This document shows, in pieces, positions 6,099 through 8,382 of a stretch of 8,382 bases of DNA (the first letter of the stretch is position 1; each line of letters starts with the position of its first letter). The notes under the pieces are model-generated. The model worked only from the letters and a program-made list of their open reading frames with translations. It searched no databases and was not told where the DNA came from. Origin of the DNA: Actinomycetota bacterium (GTDB lineage Bacteria > Actinomycetota > Acidimicrobiia > Acidimicrobiales > Iamiaceae); contig JAFDWI010000358.1 in NCBI GenBank assembly GCA_018268545.1, positions 1-8,382 on the forward strand, written 5' to 3'. A program made the position numbers and the translations under genes.

Positions 6099-6329
6099 TC
6101 ACCTCAGGAACTTGTCTCGGGCGGGCATGGCGTGGACGATGACCAGGGCGAGGTCACCCGCAACGACCCCGATCTCCAACAGCTGGGCCGAAGATGACGG
6201 CCCGACGATGAGCGTGAGGCCCTCGTCGAGTTCGAACACTCTGATCGGATGGTCGAAGGCGTGGAGCATGTCGGCATCACTCACCTCGTGTTTCCGGGCA
6301 CTCGGCGCGACGATCGGCCGCGCGTTCAC
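6099..6329 (-). CDS. Small toxin-like protein, partner of the HTH gene
   Basis: A 76-residue protein with the pattern ARKHEVSDADMLHAFDHPIR (11-30), then two predicted beta strands (VFELDEGLTLIVGPSS, LLEIGVVAGDLALVIVHAMP) and a C-terminal RDKFLR. This layout resembles small BrnT-like or RelE-like toxin families found in actinobacteria: helix with a conserved His, beta sheet, then IVHA and a basic KF end. I cannot assign a named family. Start is GTG 6329, preceded at six bases by TAGGAT, so a leaderless mRNA is likely. The SD of the following HTH gene overlaps its stop, indicating coupling. Toxin activity is inference from size, pattern and operon. Confidence 0.6.
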   Translation of the reverse strand: MNARPIVAPSARKHEVSDADMLHAFDHPIRVFELDEGLTLIVGPSSSAQLLEIGVVAGDLALVIVHAMPARDKFLR

Positions 6330-6341
6330 TGTTCGATCCTA
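6330..6341 (-). promoter_or_regulatory. Leaderless-type promoter of the small two-gene operon
   Basis: On the minus strand TAGGAT (6341-6336) is followed by CGAACA and then GTG 6329, giving the same six-base spacing as at 4401-4413 and 5082-5094. This supports independent expression from int, whose stop lies 76 bases upstream. Confidence 0.4.
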
Positions 6342-6405
6342 AGGCGATCCGTGGGAGATGACAAGGTAACTTGTGACGTCGGCTGAGTGGGGCGCATTGG
6401 CTTCC

Positions 6406-7593
6406 TCACTCCCTCGGCTCGTTACTCGACTCAGCGTTCAGGAACCGTTCCATCTCCAGGGGTGCCTCGTGGACGTCGCGGAGGGCGTGGCGATAGGTGA
6501 GGTCCACCATGCGGGTCGTGCGGTGGCCCGCGGCGTCCGCGATCAGGCGCTTGTCGACCCCTGCGTCGCTCAACAACGAGATCGACGTGTGCCGCAACTC
6601 GTACGGCGTCCAGTGACCCTCGATCCCCGTGGCGGCCAGCACCTTGCGGAACAGCCGGCGAAGGTTCGACGGATCGACCGGTGTGCCCCAGGTCGTGGTG
6701 AACGCCGGATCCCAATCCAACTTCGTCCATGCATCTCCGGCGAGTGCTCGACGTTCATCGGTCCGGTGCAGATGTTCCCGCAACGCGGTCACCGCCACCG
6801 GAGGGATCGCCACCGACCGACGGCTCGATGCCTTCACCGGCCCGGGGCGGAGCAACTGGTGACCCTCGGCGTCCCTGACGCGAGCGAGTGACTGGACCAC
6901 GTGGATGACCCCGGCCTCCAGGTCCACCGACTCGCGAGACAGGCCCGTCACCTCGCCCGGTCGTAGACCGGCCGCCAACATCACGACCCACACCGCGCCG
7001 TACTGCTTGTCGTCGGCAGCGGCACGCATCAACGCGGTGACCTGATCTGGGGAGAGCGACTTGCGTTTCACCGGTGGCTTCGCCGTCTTGGGGATCTCGA
7101 CCCCGTCGGCACTGTTCCAACGGATCAGACGGCGACGGATCGCCCAGTCGAGCGCCATGTGCAACGTCGCCCGCAGCTTCACGAGGCTGTCATGACCCAA
7201 CCCCTTGGCCGACGTCGAACGCTCCCCACCCTTGGCCAACGACTTGAACGCACGCTCGATGTGCTCGCGAGTCAGATCCTGCAAACGGATTGACCCGAGG
7301 TTCGGGACGAGGTGCTGGTCGACCGCCCAGCGGTGCGCCTCGATCGTGTTCGATGAGTTCACCCGGGCTCGATTCGGTGATGCCTCCTCCAGCCACGCCT
7401 CGAGGACCTCGCCCAGCTTCAGGCTCGGGGCCGCCTGCAGACCGGACGCGGCAGCGGCCTCGCGGGCCCGGAGTTTGTCGCGCACCTCCTTGCGGGTCGC
7501 GCCCCGCGCGAACACGCGTGTGCCGTTGATCGTCCGTGCGCCCCGGTACCGTCCGGAAACTTCTCGGACGATCGTTCCGTCGCCGTAACCCAT
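6406..7593 (-). CDS. int: Tyrosine recombinase (phage-type integrase)
   Basis: The 395-residue integrase would catalyse site-specific integration and excision of the element. The N-terminal part (GTIVREVSGRYRGAR, then RKEVRDKLRAREAAA) resembles the AP2-like arm-binding domain, followed by a SAM-like core-binding domain (about 58-155, including LGEVLEAWLEE and LTREHIERAFKSLAKGG). The catalytic domain carries R211 (AAGLRPGEV), K254 (GPVKASSRRSV), R334 (PYELRHTS), H357 (AGHRTT) and Y367 (LTYRHAL). Tyr331 replaces the first His of the HxxR box, a substitution often seen in actinobacterial integrases. ATG 7593 with GAGAGG six bases upstream is preferred. An in-frame TTG at 7641 would start inside the 21-bp repeat. 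The gene points away from the adjacent tRNA, typical of tRNA-targeting elements. Confidence 0.93.
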   Translation of the reverse strand: MGYGDGTIVREVSGRYRGARTINGTRVFARGATRKEVRDKLRAREAAAASGLQAAPSLKLGEVLEAWLEEASPNRARVNSSNTIEAHRWAVDQHLVPNLGSIRLQDLTREHIERAFKSLAKGGERSTSAKGLGHDSLVKLRATLHMALDWAIRRRLIRWNSADGVEIPKTAKPPVKRKSLSPDQVTALMRAAADDKQYGAVWVVMLAAGLRPGEVTGLSRESVDLEAGVIHVVQSLARVRDAEGHQLLRPGPVKASSRRSVAIPPVAVTALREHLHRTDERRALAGDAWTKLDWDPAFTTTWGTPVDPSNLRRLFRKVLAATGIEGHWTPYELRHTSISLLSDAGVDKRLIADAAGHRTTRMVDLTYRHALRDVHEAPLEMERFLNAESSNEPRE

Positions 7594-7612
7594 GTGTGCC
7601 TCTCGGTGTCGG

Positions 7613-7621
7613 TGGCACACT
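7613..7621 (-). repeat. Inverted AGTGTGCCA copy upstream of int
   Basis: TGGCACACT on the plus strand is an exact reverse copy of the 9-mer that forms the 21-bp repeats. A partial copy (GTGTGCC) abuts the int start at 7594-7600. Together they suggest a multi-site integrase or excisionase binding region that may also autoregulate int. Confidence 0.5.
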
Positions 7622-7630
7622 CCGACGTCG

Positions 7631-7651
7631 AAGTGTGCCAAAAGTGTGCCA
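7631..7651 (+). repeat. Right 21-bp repeat: paired AGTGTGCCA sites
   Basis: This is an exact copy of the repeat at 105-125, with the 9-mer at 7632-7640 and 7643-7651. It lies 37 bp upstream of the int start and 63 bp from the tRNA 3' end. It is a candidate arm-type site, or alternatively part of attR. Confidence 0.6.
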
Positions 7652-7678
7652 GCACCGTACGCACGCCCTGTGACAGCG

Positions 7679-7708
7679 AAACCCCCAGGCCTTGCGACCT
7701 GGGGGTTT
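7679..7708 (-). terminator. Bidirectional hairpin terminator downstream of tRNA-Ala
   Basis: AAACCCCCAGG (7679-7689) and CCTGGGGGTTT (7698-7708) form a perfect 11-bp stem with an 8-base loop. T residues end the stem on each strand, although the run is only three long. It ends the tRNA transcript six bases past the 3' end and insulates int from tRNA transcription. Confidence 0.85.
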
Positions 7709-7714
7709 GTTCCG

Positions 7715-7787
7715 TGGAGCTATGGGGAATCGAACCCCAGACCTCTTCCATGCCATGGAAGCGCTCTACCAACTGAGCTATAGCCCC
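7715..7787 (-). tRNA. tRNA-Ala (anticodon GGC)
   Basis: The 73-base minus-strand sequence folds as a full cloverleaf. The acceptor stem is GGGGCTA with TAGCTCC (one G-T pair), the D-arm contains GCTCAGTTGGTAGAGC, the anticodon stem is CTTCC/GGAAG with loop ATGGCAT (anticodon GGC, reading GCC alanine codons), and the T-arm is CTGGGGTTCGATTCCCCAT. The discriminator is A and CCA is not encoded. The gene is intact, consistent with an element that leaves or rebuilds the 3' end on insertion. Confidence 0.97.
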
Positions 7788-7792
7788 GTGCA

Positions 7793-7829
7793 GGTCGCCA
7801 CGTGGCGACCTTCGAGTGCTCCGATGGTA
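7793..7829 (-). promoter_or_regulatory. Probable tRNA-Ala promoter with leader palindrome
   Basis: On the minus strand TGCTACCAT gives an extended -10-like box (TACCAT, 7829-7824), with transcription expected near 7817. The putative leader contains an 18-bp perfect palindrome, GGTCGCCACGTGGCGACC (7793-7810), ending five bases before the mature tRNA 5' end. It could be a pre-tRNA leader hairpin or an operator. No strong -35 box is visible. Confidence 0.35.
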
Positions 7830-8048
7830 GCAATCGCCCGGGATCACCGGGAAGTCGTTGCCCGGTGGTACCCATGCCGCGTCAGACACGGCGATGGATC
7901 AGGGTCCGCGGCGCATCTCGACCGCTCGGCCGCTCACGTGGAGGGCACGACATCGGCCTCGGCCTCGGGTTGCGAGTCGGATCATGGGCGCTGGTGAGCA
8001 GATCCGGCCGTGGAAGGCGCGCCATCAGAGCCGAACAAGGGGTATCCC

Positions 8049-8382
8049 ATGAATGCAACGACGCGCGCCGGACTGCACGTCGCGATCACCGACGATGGCG
8101 CGGTGGTGGTCGACGGCGATCAGAACACGGTCACCGCCCTCGGTCCGATCGCTGCAGCCGTTTTCCAACTCGCGGACGGCACCCGCGACCAAGCGGAACT
8201 TCTTCGGGCAGTGGGCGCCCAGACCGGCGAGCAGGTCGAGGTCGAAGTGATCTGGTCGACGCTCGATCGACTCGCCGACGCCGGACTCCTGGTCGAACGG
8301 GTCACGCCACCCGCGGGAGCGGCATTCATCGATCGACGGAGCGCGCTCCGAAAGGCGGCGGCGGGCACCGCCGCAGTCGGCG
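8049..8382 (+). CDS. PqqD-like protein, N-terminal 111 residues (partial)
   Basis: The frame begins at ATG 8049 after AAGGGG (spacing six) and runs off the window. Residues about 8-86 (LHVAITDDGAVVVDGDQNTV, then a LGPIAAAVFQLADGTRDQAEL block and WSTLDRLADAGLLVE) match the small winged-helix PqqD fold used to bind precursor peptides or to act as a domain in RiPP maturation. It is followed by DRRSALRKAAAGTAAVG (95-111), an RR-x-x-L-R-K-A-A-A pattern like a twin-arginine signal, so the protein probably continues into a membrane or secreted part. Function beyond the fold is unknown. It lies outside the element, in the chromosomal flank. The 261 bases between it and the tRNA hold only the tRNA promoter region. 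Confidence 0.6.
   Translation, partial: MNATTRAGLHVAITDDGAVVVDGDQNTVTALGPIAAAVFQLADGTRDQAELLRAVGAQTGEQVEVEVIWSTLDRLADAGLLVERVTPPAGAAFIDRRSALRKAAAGTAAVG

Larger units (their letters stand above)
105..7651. mobile_element. Integrative mobilizable element beside tRNA-Ala
   Basis: The segment carries a tyrosine integrase, an excisionase-like HTH protein, a MobF relaxase-helicase and several toxin-antitoxin modules. It is bounded by a perfect 21-bp direct repeat (105-125 and 7631-7651), and the integrase end abuts a tRNA-Ala gene, a common target for such elements. No coupling ATPase, mating-channel gene or replication protein is seen, so it would be mobilizable rather than self-transmissible. 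The exact ends are uncertain. If recombination occurs at the tRNA 3' end, the element would reach 7711-7719, and the left end would be near 13-21, where the 9-mer TCCGTGGAG recurs. The element class is well supported by gene content; the boundaries are inference. Confidence 0.75.

Noticed and set aside
7594..7641. Integrase start at TTG 7641
   Set aside because: It would begin inside the 21-bp repeat and has no ribosome binding site. ATG 7593 has GAGAGG at good spacing and gives a family-like N-terminus.
7692..7997. Plus-strand open frames over the tRNA and its upstream region
   Set aside because: They run through the tRNA-Ala gene and terminator and show no protein-family features.
1..8382. 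CRISPR array, insertion sequence, rRNA
   Set aside because: No regularly spaced repeats, transposase motifs with terminal inverted repeats, or rRNA-like sequence were seen.

Overview
The window is high-GC DNA (clear G/C bias at third codon positions, many GTG and TTG starts, several likely leaderless transcripts), which points to an actinobacterium. The lineage cannot be fixed from sequence alone. Most of the window is a compact integrative mobilizable element of about 7.5 kb lying on the 3' side of a chromosomal tRNA-Ala(GGC) gene (7715-7787, minus strand). To the right of the tRNA the chromosome continues with the start of a PqqD-like gene that runs off the window.

Layout. A 21-bp repeat made of two AGTGTGCCA units lies at 105-125 and, in the same orientation, at 7631-7651. 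Between them are: a brnT-brnA toxin-antitoxin operon (minus, 137-629); a rightward mobilization block with an excisionase (875-1060), a winged-helix regulator joined by a GTGA overlap (1057-1401), a 24-codon leader ORF (1433-1507) that also ends in a GTGA overlap, and a large MobF relaxase-helicase (1504-4311); a Phd-RelE type toxin-antitoxin pair (4413-4918); a small multi-span membrane protein of unknown role (5094-5642); a minus-strand operon of two small genes (5821-6329) that looks like a third, less described toxin-antitoxin pair; and a tyrosine integrase (6406-7593, minus) next to the tRNA. A strong bidirectional hairpin terminator (7679-7708) separates the tRNA from the integrase side.

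How it may work together (inference). Integrase and excisionase would move the element in and out of the tRNA-Ala region. The relaxase would nick an oriT and unwind the strand for transfer. No coupling protein, type IV secretion gene or replication initiator is visible, so a helper conjugative element would be needed. Two recognisable toxin-antitoxin modules and one candidate fit a role in keeping the element in its host.

The points most worth a second look are the paired and inverted AGTGTGCCA sites (probable integrase arm sites), two perfect palindromes at the relaxase start (candidate oriT or operator) together with the overlapping leader ORF, the candidate toxin-antitoxin pair at 5821-6329, and a shared TANNNT-N6-start arrangement at three cargo promoters.
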